From contig DAOSVM010000001.1 of NCBI GenBank assembly GCA_035379625.1, positions 124,001 through 188,000 on the forward strand: a DNA stretch of 64,000 bases, given 5' to 3'. A program made the position numbers and the translations under genes. The notes under the pieces were generated by a model. It was not told the DNA's origin, searched no databases, and saw only the letters and a list, made by a program, of their open reading frames with translations. Positions 27,074 to 35,690 of this stretch are shown here, one piece after another. Position 1 is the first letter of the stretch; each line of letters starts with the position of its first letter. Source of the DNA: DAOSCP01 sp035379625 (GTDB taxonomy: Bacteria; Bacteroidota; Ignavibacteria; Ignavibacteriales; DAOSCP01).

Positions 27074-28102
27074 TCACTTCATATTAAATTTATAAATTAT
27101 TGGAATATATTGTTTAAAATAGTTTTTTGTCTCATCATCTAAATTTTTCAAAATAAAGTTAGGCGGTATATAAAAAGATTTCCAAGGATCATCGATACAA
27201 TATACAAAATTATCATCATCAACTGTTATACTCTCTATTGCTGCTACATATAAATAATTGCTATATTTAGGTATTTGAATTGGTATATTGGTTTCATCAT
27301 AAAATACTATATTGAATTTATCATCAAATTGAATTTTAAATATCTTCCCAGCATTTCTATCAACACCTAACAATTCTTTATCTTTCAATGAAACTAAACC
27401 GCAGATTGTCCCAATTTTATATTTCTTTGTTGAAACACGCTTAATAATTTCTTTTGTTTTCTTATCGACTATATATATATATGTACTATCAGCAAAAAGT
27501 TTTCCTACTTGAAAACCTTCCAAACCCAAATAGAAATATTTTTTATCAACCGTTACCCCCTCAAAACCGATATTATTCTGTACAAATTCTAATATTTTCC
27601 CCTTTGGCTTGATTTCTATTTTTTTTATATCAATAATTTCACCCGATAAAATATTATCATCCCTAAAAATAAATTCGTATACACCTACTTCATCCAAATA
27701 ATTATTATGATTCCCTTCAATAGAAACATATAATTTTTTATCATATTTATCATAAACTACATCCTCAAAATCCATTTTTGCAAAAAGTTGCAATTTTTTT
27801 ATTGCCTCACCTTTAATCTCAATTTTTTTTAATGAATAATTTTCATTTTTATCAATATATAAATAATAAATCGCTCCTATATCGTCAACTATTATAAATA
27901 ATTTTTTATTGTCGAATTTTCCAATAAAAGTTATACCAGATGTCTGATCTGAATGTTGAAATTCATCTTTTAACCATTTAGGATAACCTTCCATTAATTC
28001 TAATTTTAGTTTATCCTGCACATCGATAAATGCATTTGAAAATACAACAATAAAAATGAAAAAAATAAAAATGGAAAATATTTTAAATACCTTTTTGAAC
28101 AT
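27074..28102 (-). CDS. Putative exported beta-propeller (phytase-esterase-like)
   Basis: The 342-residue protein has an N-terminal hydrophobic segment (IFSIFIFFIFIVVFSNAF) that is probably a signal peptide. The rest shows a repeated strand pattern with DFEDVVYDKYDKKLYVSIEG, NNIGFEGVTVDKKYFYLGLE and AAIESITVDDDNFVYCIDD. 'Fe-D/E-(A/G)-hydrophobic-D' repeats of this kind occur in the SdiA-regulated and phytase/esterase-like beta-propellers. The family call is inference from the repeat pattern only. It leads the operon that includes the M20 peptidase and is divergent from the gene at 28245. Confidence 0.65.
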   Translation of the reverse strand: MFKKVFKIFSIFIFFIFIVVFSNAFIDVQDKLKLELMEGYPKWLKDEFQHSDQTSGITFIGKFDNKKLFIIVDDIGAIYYLYIDKNENYSLKKIEIKGEAIKKLQLFAKMDFEDVVYDKYDKKLYVSIEGNHNNYLDEVGVYEFIFRDDNILSGEIIDIKKIEIKPKGKILEFVQNNIGFEGVTVDKKYFYLGLEGFQVGKLFADSTYIYIVDKKTKEIIKRVSTKKYKIGTICGLVSLKDKELLGVDRNAGKIFKIQFDDKFNIVFYDETNIPIQIPKYSNYLYVAAIESITVDDDNFVYCIDDPWKSFYIPPNFILKNLDDETKNYFKQYIPIIYKFNMK

Positions 28103-28244
28103 GATTTTTTTAATTTACTTTAATTTTTAAATATAATATTTTTAATTTAAACATAAAACACTAATTACTTTTATATTTTTTCTTTCTTCGTAACCTTTCG
28201 ATATTTTATAATGTCATAATATCATAAACAAAGGAAGTTCAACA
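28103..28244. promoter_or_regulatory. Divergent intergenic region
   Basis: These 142 AT-rich bases separate divergent genes and must hold promoters for both. AAGGAAG (about 28231-28237) is the ribosome binding site of the plus-strand gene. No operator repeat stands out. Confidence 0.45.
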
Positions 28245-28937
28245 ATGAAAGAGAAAAAAATTATATTTACTTTAGCAATAATAATAATATTCATTGTTAT
28301 TTTAAGCTTTTTCTTAAAAAAGAAAACTGACAAAATTACTAATTATAATTTCGATTCCGCTTTAATCATAAATGTACAAGATGTTGTTGATACTCTCGAT
28401 AAAAGTTTAATTGTACTATCTTCAGAGTTAGCAGAAAATTTAATTTTGAAAACCGATTCACCTGTTATTTTAATTGATAATATACAAATTAACAAGACAG
28501 ACATTGAAAAATTGCTACGCGAAAAAAAAGATACAATATCATTTAATAACTTCAAAATCTATAAACAAAGCAAGGACAAAAAAGATAAAAAAATAAAATT
28601 AAAATTTAAATTAAAACCCGAAGATGGTAGAGATAGTTCGTATGTGAATATTAAATTGTATGCAGGTCAATTTCCCTTAAACAAAATAATTAAAAGTGAC
28701 AGGAGTAAGTATTTTGTTGTAGAAACAGAACATTATAATTCTCGTAATCGTTCAATTGATAAAATCGAAATTCCGCTTTTCCTAGTAAATTCTGCTGCTA
28801 ACATAGCGGATATATTTATCGATAACGCCAACAAAGAAGAGCTTAAATTATTTAAGAATCTACTAAATTCACCTAAACCCTTGATGTTTATCGATAATTT
28901 TAAAGATAGCACTAAAGTTTTTATGTATATAAAATAG
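28245..28937 (+). CDS. Hypothetical membrane-anchored protein
   Basis: The 230-residue product has one N-terminal helix (IIFTLAIIIIFIVILSFFL, residues 5-23) and a soluble, likely periplasmic part. It contains LIINVQDVVDTLDKSLIVLS and a very lysine-rich stretch (SKDKKDKKIKLKFKLKPEDG, about 108-127), then VETEHYNSRNRSIDKIEIPL. No known domain is recognised. It is monocistronic with a good ribosome binding site (AAGGAAG) and ends one base before the convergent gene's stop. A terminator-like hairpin for it lies inside that neighbour (28984-29008). Confidence 0.75.
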   Translation: MKEKKIIFTLAIIIIFIVILSFFLKKKTDKITNYNFDSALIINVQDVVDTLDKSLIVLSSELAENLILKTDSPVILIDNIQINKTDIEKLLREKKDTISFNNFKIYKQSKDKKDKKIKLKFKLKPEDGRDSSYVNIKLYAGQFPLNKIIKSDRSKYFVVETEHYNSRNRSIDKIEIPLFLVNSAANIADIFIDNANKEELKLFKNLLNSPKPLMFIDNFKDSTKVFMYIK

Positions 28938-28938
28938 A

Positions 28939-30357
28939 TTATAAGAAACCTACCCAACGCATTCTGAATAGAATTCTATATCCCCCCATCAATTCGATGG
29001 GGATTTTTATATTCCAATTTAAATTTTGCGTTGAATCTTTATTTATAAAAAACTTTGCTCTTGATGAAGAAACATCTAAAGCCATTTTTTGAAAAATTGA
29101 AATATATGAACTTGCAGCTTTTTCTAACAATCTTGAAAAAACAATTGGAACTTCTTGAACATTTTGGATCGGTCCACCCATAATTTTTGATGCCACAACC
29201 AATAAATCTTTTTGATCACAAACAATACTCGATATTATTTGAACATCATTATTACTTGTTGTAAATTCTATTGTAGCCTCTGCTTGCGCAGGAATTGTGT
29301 TTGCTATTTTTTCATCATAATATAAAACAACCTCTCTTAATACAGTTTCACATGCTTGATTTAATGAGTTAATTACATAAAAAACTATTTGCCTTTTTAT
29401 ATAATCATAAACTTGTTTATAATCAAAACCTTCCATTTGTAAATAACTTGATAATTCTGATACTAAACTTGATGGTGAATAACACTTTGTAATTTCCCCA
29501 TTATATTGAAAATCATCTTCTTCTTGTTCTTTTTTAGTTTCTTTATTTATTTGCTCAACTTCCTCCATTATTGTATCAAGCTCATTTTTTACTATTGGAT
29601 TATTCATCTTGAATATTTTTATTCTATCTGCTTCCAAACTCCTTCCTGTCTGAATCAATAAAGCATTACCAATTCCTCTTATTTTATCATCTACTAAAAT
29701 AAAATCTGGTTTTCTTCTTTTTAATACATCTACCAAAGATACAACATCCAAAACTTCAATAACATTGAACCATGGAGCAAAAACGTTCGAAAAAAATCTT
29801 TCAAATTTTTTATTTTTATCTAAAATTATAATATTTTGCTTCTGAGGAAATACCTTTTTTAATTCTTCTTGAAATAGAACTTCTTCAGACTTTATTTTAT
29901 TTACATATTGCAAAAATGATAATGGCTTATTAACAGATTTAAAATATGCAAGATTGGAACTTGCCTCTTCTGCAAACTTCGATTCTTCAATGGCAGTTAT
30001 TATATTTCTTAATTTTTCTAATATAAGTACAGGATCTATTGGCCAAAGAAAAAATTCTATTACATCCAATTCAATGATCTTTCTTATTGTTTCTTTATCA
30101 CGAGATGCCGTAACAATAACAACTGGTAGTTTTTCAAATCCTTTTGCATTGCGAATTCTCTCCAGAACCTTTAATCCAGAAAGTTTAGCAACCCCTATAT
30201 CCAAAATCAAAAAATCCGGCTTCCACTTAAATGTATATTCAATGGCTTTAACACCATCATTAGTAATTTGTAAATCGCAATTAAAATTATTGGTTATTAA
30301 CATCTCCATGAAACTTGTAGTTTCAGCATCTCCTAAAGCCAACAATAATTTTATCAT
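28939..30357 (-). CDS. Receiver-domain protein with CheX-like C-terminal domain
   Basis: The 472-residue protein starts with a receiver domain (1-125): phospho-acceptor Asp53 in PDFLILDIGVAKLSG and VIVTAS with the conserved Ser/Thr. But the usual conserved lysine is replaced by tryptophan in FFLWPIDP (about 103-110). A second, very degenerate receiver-like region follows (about 170-260, IIILDKNKKFERFFSNVF and PDFILVDDKI). The C-terminal 180 residues resemble CheX/CheC phosphatase or adaptor domains (AEATIEFTTSNNDVQIISSI, KIMGGPIQNVQEVPIVFSRL). The ribosome binding site is AGGAG. It may be a chemotaxis- or surface-behaviour-linked regulator; no flagellar genes are visible nearby. Confidence 0.75.
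   Translation of the reverse strand: MIKLLLALGDAETTSFMEMLITNNFNCDLQITNDGVKAIEYTFKWKPDFLILDIGVAKLSGLKVLERIRNAKGFEKLPVVIVTASRDKETIRKIIELDVIEFFLWPIDPVLILEKLRNIITAIEESKFAEEASSNLAYFKSVNKPLSFLQYVNKIKSEEVLFQEELKKVFPQKQNIIILDKNKKFERFFSNVFAPWFNVIEVLDVVSLVDVLKRRKPDFILVDDKIRGIGNALLIQTGRSLEADRIKIFKMNNPIVKNELDTIMEEVEQINKETKKEQEEDDFQYNGEITKCYSPSSLVSELSSYLQMEGFDYKQVYDYIKRQIVFYVINSLNQACETVLREVVLYYDEKIANTIPAQAEATIEFTTSNNDVQIISSIVCDQKDLLVVASKIMGGPIQNVQEVPIVFSRLLEKAASSYISIFQKMALDVSSSRAKFFINKDSTQNLNWNIKIPIELMGGYRILFRMRWVGFL
28984..29008 (+). terminator. Terminator of the plus-strand gene, inside the convergent coding region
   Basis: CCCCATC and GATGGGG form a perfect 7-bp stem around AATTC, followed by ATTTTT. 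It lies 47 bases after the 28937 stop and within the last 25 codons of the convergent receiver gene. Confidence 0.6.
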
Positions 30358-30369
30358 TTTTGCTCCTGT

Positions 30370-31341
30370 TTAAAAAAGTATTTTGGTAAATGTATCACGA
30401 AAAATTCCTCGTGCACCAAAATTCTCTTTAAATCTTCCTAAACCCCAATTGGGATCCATGTTAACAGTAAAAATCCCAAAATCTAAATATTTAAAGTTCT
30501 CTAATTGATATTTTTGCATTATTTCGTGAAATAACAAATTTACCGGCCTATATTCTTGATATTCATCATTATGTGATATATAAAAAGCTAAAACAACTTC
30601 TGAATTAGCGCTAAAATTACAAACTCCTGCAATTAATTTTTCATCTTTAAAAGCTCCGAATAATCTAATTTTAGTAGGATACATCTTTTTCAATTTTAAT
30701 AATTCATCCAAGCTATGAGTAGGTGTAACATTATGCCTCATTCTTAAATTATTTTTCAATATACTATAATATTCTTCAAATTCTTCAGTCTCGATTATTT
30801 CAACACCTAATTTTTTCGCTTTATTTACTGCCCTTATGGCTTCATCCCTAAATAATTCTGTTGGCTTGTTATTTTTAAAATCAAGCCTTACTACACTAGA
30901 TAATTCCCTTTTTAAGTAGCTAAATCCATTTCTATATAAAGCAAAATCTATATAATTTGAATATTTTTTTTGATAAATTATCGGTGGAAGTGTTAATGTT
31001 ATTTGATTACAATCATTCTCTTTGCCTATTTTTATTAATAACTCAACTAGTTTGTGCGCTTCTTGAAGATTCAAATCTTTATACACAAAACCTCCATAAG
31101 ACGCACCTTGGTGAGATACAAATATTCTTTTGTTATCCCTTTCAATTATCGTAGCAGGCAATAATGCAAGTATTTTATTATTCTTAAAAAAAACTACTGA
31201 ATTATTGGAAAACCTATTTACTGGATGATAAGACAGGAACTTTTGTTCATGAAAAATTGTACCGTTGTCAGATTTTTTAACAAAGTCGTCCCACTCCTCT
31301 GGAGAAATACCAGAATTAGAAAAATATGCATATTCTATCAT
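30370..31341 (-). CDS. FemAB-like GNAT acyl/aminoacyltransferase
   Basis: The 323-residue protein looks like a member of the FemAB-like branch of the GNAT superfamily, which adds amino acids to peptidoglycan or acyl groups to cell-surface molecules. Signs are NGTIFHEQKFLSYHP near the N terminus, the internal fold repeat LALLPATIIERDNKRIFVSH, DEAIRAVNKAKKLGVEIIET, NLLFHEIMQKYQLENFKYLD and GRFKENFGA. No tRNA-binding coiled-coil arm is obvious, so it is probably the tRNA-independent type. It follows closely on the receiver gene (12 bp) and precedes a PorV/PorQ-like gene. Confidence 0.72.
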   Translation of the reverse strand: MIEYAYFSNSGISPEEWDDFVKKSDNGTIFHEQKFLSYHPVNRFSNNSVVFFKNNKILALLPATIIERDNKRIFVSHQGASYGGFVYKDLNLQEAHKLVELLIKIGKENDCNQITLTLPPIIYQKKYSNYIDFALYRNGFSYLKRELSSVVRLDFKNNKPTELFRDEAIRAVNKAKKLGVEIIETEEFEEYYSILKNNLRMRHNVTPTHSLDELLKLKKMYPTKIRLFGAFKDEKLIAGVCNFSANSEVVLAFYISHNDEYQEYRPVNLLFHEIMQKYQLENFKYLDFGIFTVNMDPNWGLGRFKENFGARGIFRDTFTKILF

Positions 31342-31347
31342 TATAAA

Positions 31348-32232
31348 CTACCAATTAATTTTAATTCCAATTGAATGATTATCCCCTAAAGAATATTTTA
31401 CTGGTAAATACGAATAACTCAACTCGTAATTATTAAACATTAACCCTAAGCCAAATGTCAAATTATAAACATCATTATTAAAAATATAACCCATTCTCAA
31501 ATTGATTAAATTATCATATTTAGCTTCAAATGCTATTTTATTTTTAATTAAACTTTCGTTCTTTATTTTCTCAAGTTCATACAACAAATTTAGATCAATT
31601 TTTTCTGCATTAAATTTTCTTATATTATATAAAAACCCTGTTGAAAAAGATACAGGAAGCTCACTTTTACTATTTCTTAACCCATTAGTACTACCTAAAT
31701 TATTAATGCTAAATCCATAATCAAGATTATCTATTAAATTTTTATAAAATAATCCAAAATTAACAAAATAAGCTGACTCATCATCAACTAATATTTGTTG
31801 ATTTGCATAATTAAATGCTGCTCCTAAACTAATATTTCCAGTCAATTTATAGGCCAAACCTACATTAGTAACTATAACATTATAACTAAATTCTCCTTCA
31901 GGATCACCAGGTCTTTTTCTTATTTCAATATCACTAATTTTTGTATTCATAATATTTAAAGAATATGCAATATCACCCAACTTCGTACCGTAACCTAATT
32001 GATAAGAAAACATATCTTGATATAATTTTTGGTAATTTATCGAAATTTCATTATTTTTTATATAGTTTAACAACGAAGGATTAGTAAAATTACTTGCTGA
32101 TCCATTGTTAACACAACTAATATTATTACTTAAAGAAGCACTATTTGAAAAGAATGGAACTTTAAAACTAGTAAAAGAATTATTCGCGTAAATTATTTGT
32201 AAAACGATTAGTAGACTTAATATCTTTTTCAT
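31348..32232 (-). CDS. PorV/PorQ-family outer-membrane barrel protein
   Basis: The 294-residue protein has a signal peptide (about 1-16) and the family motif position occupied by VPFFSNSASLSNNISCVNNG with FTNPSLLNYIKNNEISINYQ. This corresponds to the AVPFL...NPAG core of PorV, but more diverged. Strands such as LGYGTKLGDIAYSLNIMN and GLAYKLTGNISLGAAFNYANQ continue to an aromatic C-terminal IGIKINW. It is likely a PorQ-type accessory or unrelated outer-membrane porin-like protein of the same fold. It may work with the type IX system; this is inferred from family alone. Confidence 0.7.
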   Translation of the reverse strand: MKKILSLLIVLQIIYANNSFTSFKVPFFSNSASLSNNISCVNNGSASNFTNPSLLNYIKNNEISINYQKLYQDMFSYQLGYGTKLGDIAYSLNIMNTKISDIEIRKRPGDPEGEFSYNVIVTNVGLAYKLTGNISLGAAFNYANQQILVDDESAYFVNFGLFYKNLIDNLDYGFSINNLGSTNGLRNSKSELPVSFSTGFLYNIRKFNAEKIDLNLLYELEKIKNESLIKNKIAFEAKYDNLINLRMGYIFNNDVYNLTFGLGLMFNNYELSYSYLPVKYSLGDNHSIGIKINW

Positions 32233-32299
32233 TTAAAATTTAATTTTATTATTTTTATTTAAAAAAAATAATATATTTTCATTTAAAATCAAATTTTTT

Positions 32300-33301
32300 A
32301 TGCACGAAGCAAAATGGTATTTAAATATTAATGATTATATTAAGTGCATTCTTTGCTCCCATTATTGTATTATCAAAGATGATAAATCCGGTGTTTGCAA
32401 AGTTAGAAAAAAAATAGGTAATAAACTTTATACTTTTGTGTATGGCACTGAACTTTCAATGGCTATAGACCCAATTGAAAAAAAACCTTTATATCATTTT
32501 TATCCGAAATCAGAAATATTAAGTTTTGGAACGCCTGGCTGCAATTTCCATTGCGATTTTTGCCAAAATTATTCATTAAGCCAATCAACCGTAACTAATT
32601 CACACAAAATTGAAATTACACCTCAAAATATTATTGATTTAGTCAACCAATATAAAGTGAAATTTATTGCTTATACATATAATGAGCCAACTATTTTCGG
32701 TGAATACCTATACGATGTTTCAATGCTCGCAAGGACTAATGGTAAAAAAAATGTCATTGTTTCAAATGGATATTTTGCCAAAGAAACTCGCGAAGAGTTA
32801 CTTCAATTTGTTGATGCGGCTAATATCGACTTAAAATCAATCTCAAAAAAATTCTATTCTAAAATCGTTGGTGGCAAATTAAATTCAGTTTTAGAAAATT
32901 TAATATGGCTTAAAACTAAAACTAAAATATGGTTAGAAATAACTTATTTAATCATTCCTAACTATAATGACTCAATAGAAGAATTCAAAAACTATGCTAA
33001 ATGGATAAAAGACAATATTGGTATTGACACCCCTATACATTTAAATGCCTTTCATCCCGACTATAAAATCTGTGACACAGAACCAACCTCTGTTAAAACA
33101 TTATTACTTGCAAAGGATTATTTCCAAAAGGAAGGGATTAAATACATTTATTTAGGAAACAAATATATTGAAAATTCACAAAATACTTACTGCCATAATT
33201 GTGGTGAATTGCTAATAAAAAGAGAAGGCTATAACACTAAGAAATTTATAACAAGCAATAATTGTCCCAATTGTAATTCTGTAATACCTGGCCATTTTTA
33301 A
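32300..33301 (+). CDS. amrS: AmmeMemoRadiSam system radical SAM enzyme (AmrS)
   Basis: The 333-residue protein has an N-terminal Cys-rich segment (YIKCILCSHYCIIKDDKSGV), SMAIDPIEKKPLYHFYPKSE typical of AmrS, and the radical SAM cluster motif in FGTPGCNFHCDFCQNYSLSQ (Cys-X3-Cys-X2-Cys, about 77-84). NEPTIFGEYLYDVS and VSNGYF follow, and the C-terminal zinc-ribbon pair (CHNCGELL, CPNCN) is intact. In other genomes the enzyme is grouped with Memo and AMMECR1 proteins in a conserved three-gene module of unknown chemistry. Here the two partners are absent from the window. It converges on the Pst-like ATPase gene with a four-base overlap. Confidence 0.93.
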   Translation: MHEAKWYLNINDYIKCILCSHYCIIKDDKSGVCKVRKKIGNKLYTFVYGTELSMAIDPIEKKPLYHFYPKSEILSFGTPGCNFHCDFCQNYSLSQSTVTNSHKIEITPQNIIDLVNQYKVKFIAYTYNEPTIFGEYLYDVSMLARTNGKKNVIVSNGYFAKETREELLQFVDAANIDLKSISKKFYSKIVGGKLNSVLENLIWLKTKTKIWLEITYLIIPNYNDSIEEFKNYAKWIKDNIGIDTPIHLNAFHPDYKICDTEPTSVKTLLLAKDYFQKEGIKYIYLGNKYIENSQNTYCHNCGELLIKREGYNTKKFITSNNCPNCNSVIPGHF

Positions 33302-34056
33302 TCGAATTTTCCCATTAAAAACTCTTCTGTTTCTTCTTTTTCTGGCATCGAGAAAAATTTTGTAGTTTCATTAATTTCAACTAACCTCCCCTCTTTCAAT
33401 AACATAGTATAAGTACCGAGTTTTGCCGCTGTTTTAAATTCATAACAAACCATCAATATTGTAAATTTACGTCTCAATCTTATAAATGTATCAGCAAATT
33501 CTAAAAAACTAGAAGAATCAAGATTTCTTGTAAAATCTTCAAATAATAGCAAATCAGGCGTTAAAACTATCGCTCTAGCTATCGTTACTATTATTTTTTC
33601 CAATACTGATAACTTATTTATATCTTCATCCAATCTATCCTTCAGAAATTCCCAACTTTCTAGTGTTTCTAAAGCATACTTTATATAATTATACCAGTGT
33701 TTTTTTTCTATTTTATGTATTTCTAAACCAATTATTAAATTATCCCATACGCTACCATTAAAAATAATCGGATTGCCTGGTATATATGCATGTTTACGGC
33801 GCAAATAATTTAAATTTGTATTTGAGTTATCGTAAATACTCTTTCCATTTACATAAATATTACCTTCTATTTCAACTTTATGAAATAATTCATTACTTCT
33901 GTTAAAAGATCTTATTAAATTGACTTTTCCAGCTCTGGTAGGCCCGATTATTGTTAAAATTGAATTTTTTTCTAAAGAAAAATTCAAATTTCTTAATCTT
34001 ACTTGTTTATCAATAAACAACGTAAAATTATCCACCTGAATAAAACTATTTTTCAA
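33298..34056 (-). CDS. PstB-like ABC ATPase homologue with degenerate catalytic motifs
   Basis: The 252-residue protein follows the PstB (phosphate transporter ATPase) pattern over its full length: LIRSFNRSNELFHKVEIEGN, NLIIGLEIHKIEKKH, and EETEEFLMGKFD at the end match PstB closely. But the ATPase signatures are broken. Walker A is GPTRAGKV (38-45), with Val for Ser/Thr. The Q-loop glutamine is Gly94. The LSGGQ signature is LSVLE (149-153). Walker B ends FED instead of LDE (Glu173-Asp174 swapped), and the switch histidine is Tyr205. The start is TTG (34054-34056). The open frame is intact, so this is a pseudo-ATPase or a divergent functional one. The permease gene upstream overlaps it by 11 bases. 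Confidence 0.8.
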   Translation of the reverse strand: MKNSFIQVDNFTLFIDKQVRLRNLNFSLEKNSILTIIGPTRAGKVNLIRSFNRSNELFHKVEIEGNIYVNGKSIYDNSNTNLNYLRRKHAYIPGNPIIFNGSVWDNLIIGLEIHKIEKKHWYNYIKYALETLESWEFLKDRLDEDINKLSVLEKIIVTIARAIVLTPDLLLFEDFTRNLDSSSFLEFADTFIRLRRKFTILMVCYEFKTAAKLGTYTMLLKEGRLVEINETTKFFSMPEKEETEEFLMGKFD

Positions 34057-34831
34057 TTCTCACCCTCTCTTTTATTACTCCGATAAGAGCATTAAGTACA
34101 AATAATATTATTAGATACAAAAATATTTCTGTTATAGGTAACTTCTTGTTTATCATATTATTTACTATATAAAACGGATAAAATTTATCGAAAAAATATA
34201 AAGAGTTTGTTGAATGGATTTTTATCAATGTAGTAACTAAAAACAAAGGTAATATGTTAGTAAAATAATATTTATTAAAATATAAAAAATAAAGTAAAAT
34301 ATTCATTTTAATAGTCTTAAATACAATTTTTGTTGTATAATACCTATAATCACCACCTAAAACAACTATTTGTCTATAATACTTATTTAATATTTCTTTT
34401 CTGTTAATAAAAAGAAAAGGCAAAGCATAAACTCCATTTACCAATAATAATGATATATAAATTATAATATCTCCGTAGTAGCGTACTGTTGTAATATTCA
34501 ATAAATAAAATAATGTTTGTAAAACAATAATTATAACAAAACTAAATACTATAGAAGGAATAGATGAAACTATAAGCATCAATTTTACAATGATTTCAGT
34601 AAAAATTCTATTAAAACTAAAGATAAATAAACCAATATTGACCATTATAAAAACTGTTATCACAGAAACAATTAATATAACTATATTTAATAAAAACATA
34701 GACACTGAATTTTTATCAAAACTAACGTAATTCATTAAATACATAAAAGAAATGAAAATAATAACACTGAAAAATCTAAATAATTTAGTATAAAGCGTTA
34801 TAATTTTATGTATTAAATTCTTTAAATTCAT
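34046..34831 (-). CDS. PstA-like ABC permease, strongly diverged
   Basis: The 261-residue protein has about six hydrophobic helices, consistent with a PstA/PstC-type permease. The recognisable core is SSIPSIVFSFVIIIVLQTLF (about 92-111), which mirrors the PSIVxG motif of phosphate permeases, and VLGGDYRYYTTKIVFKTIKM, an eroded EAA loop. The usual conserved acidic and glycine positions of that loop (A-LGA-x-x-x-x-I-x-x-V-x-LP) are largely missing. Asn/Tyr/Ile-rich composition is unlike the rest of the window's transporter-type genes. It overlaps the ATPase and the other permease by a few bases. Confidence 0.68.
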   Translation of the reverse strand: MNLKNLIHKIITLYTKLFRFFSVIIFISFMYLMNYVSFDKNSVSMFLLNIVILIVSVITVFIMVNIGLFIFSFNRIFTEIIVKLMLIVSSIPSIVFSFVIIIVLQTLFYLLNITTVRYYGDIIIYISLLLVNGVYALPFLFINRKEILNKYYRQIVVLGGDYRYYTTKIVFKTIKMNILLYFLYFNKYYFTNILPLFLVTTLIKIHSTNSLYFFDKFYPFYIVNNMINKKLPITEIFLYLIILFVLNALIGVIKERVRIEK

Positions 34832-35475
34832 ATTTTTTTCTTTAAAGTTTTATCATAAATCAAAAATAATAAAACTGTAATCGTCGAATATATTAATATA
34901 ATATTTATCTCAACATAATTTAATGACTTTTCACGTATTAAAAGGTTGTAAATATAATAATTTATATTATAATAAATAATACTGCTGTTCGCGAGTTGGT
35001 CATCAACTATTCCAAACAAGGATATAAAATTTACATCATTTAACAAATTAATTAAAAGTATAACGAAAAGCTTACTGATCCCAACATCTTTAAGTATTGC
35101 CTTAATTGTATCAAAATTGCCTGCACCTAAAGACTTGAGCATAAAATATTTTTTTCTATCGTCAAAATACCTATATATGATATTGCTTGATAAGTAAGAA
35201 TTATAGATTATTATCAATAATAATAACAAAATTAATTTTGAACTATATGATAGAACAAATCTATATACCAAAAAATAATAAATAATAGCTAAAATAATAC
35301 TTGAATTAACTTGGAAAGTTTGCATAAAAATATTTGAGTTAATAACACCAATTTTAAAGTTATTGTATTTGTTGAAATAAGCTAAAAATGCCCCTAAAAA
35401 AATACCAATAAAAGATAATAATGAATAAAAAAATAAATTATTATAAAAAAGAAAAAATAAATCCCCCGATTGCAT
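34828..35475 (-). CDS. PstC-like ABC permease, strongly diverged
   Basis: This 215-residue protein has about five helices and a recognisable EAA-like loop in MLKSLGAGNFDTIKAILKDV (about 113-132, with LGA and D-x-x-K). VNSSIILAIIYYFLVY (about 51-66) occupies the place of the family's PSIVYG. It is shorter than a normal PstC (about 300 residues) and lacks a long N-terminal portion. With 34046 and 33298 it forms a three-gene permease-permease-ATPase operon in the order of a Pst system, but no PstS binding protein or PhoU is present. Together they look like a decaying or repurposed phosphate-type transporter. Confidence 0.62.
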   Translation of the reverse strand: MQSGDLFFLFYNNLFFYSLLSFIGIFLGAFLAYFNKYNNFKIGVINSNIFMQTFQVNSSIILAIIYYFLVYRFVLSYSSKLILLLLLIIIYNSYLSSNIIYRYFDDRKKYFMLKSLGAGNFDTIKAILKDVGISKLFVILLINLLNDVNFISLFGIVDDQLANSSIIYYNINYYIYNLLIREKSLNYVEINIILIYSTITVLLFLIYDKTLKKKI

Positions 35476-35611
35476 ATAGGCTTATGTTATAGATTTGTAA
35501 ATAAAATACAAGTTATAAAAAAATATTTTTAAATCAAAATATAAAAAGACTAACTTCAAAAGCGTTTTAGTCAAGAAAAAATCAAATAATTTTTTTTAAA
35601 AGTCCTAAATC

Positions 35612-35648
35612 AAAAAAAGGCAAGATCGCTTAAGCTCTCTTGCCTTTA
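35612..35648 (-). terminator. Terminator of the cmk-ispH-rpsA operon
   Basis: AAAGGCAAGA and TCTTGCCTTT arms surround GAGCTTAAGCGA on the minus strand, followed by a T run. It lies 43 bases beyond the rpsA stop and is the strongest terminator in this part of the window. Confidence 0.88.
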
Positions 35649-35690
35649 ATTTATGTTTTTTAACCAGTCTATTTGAAGCTTAAAACAAGA

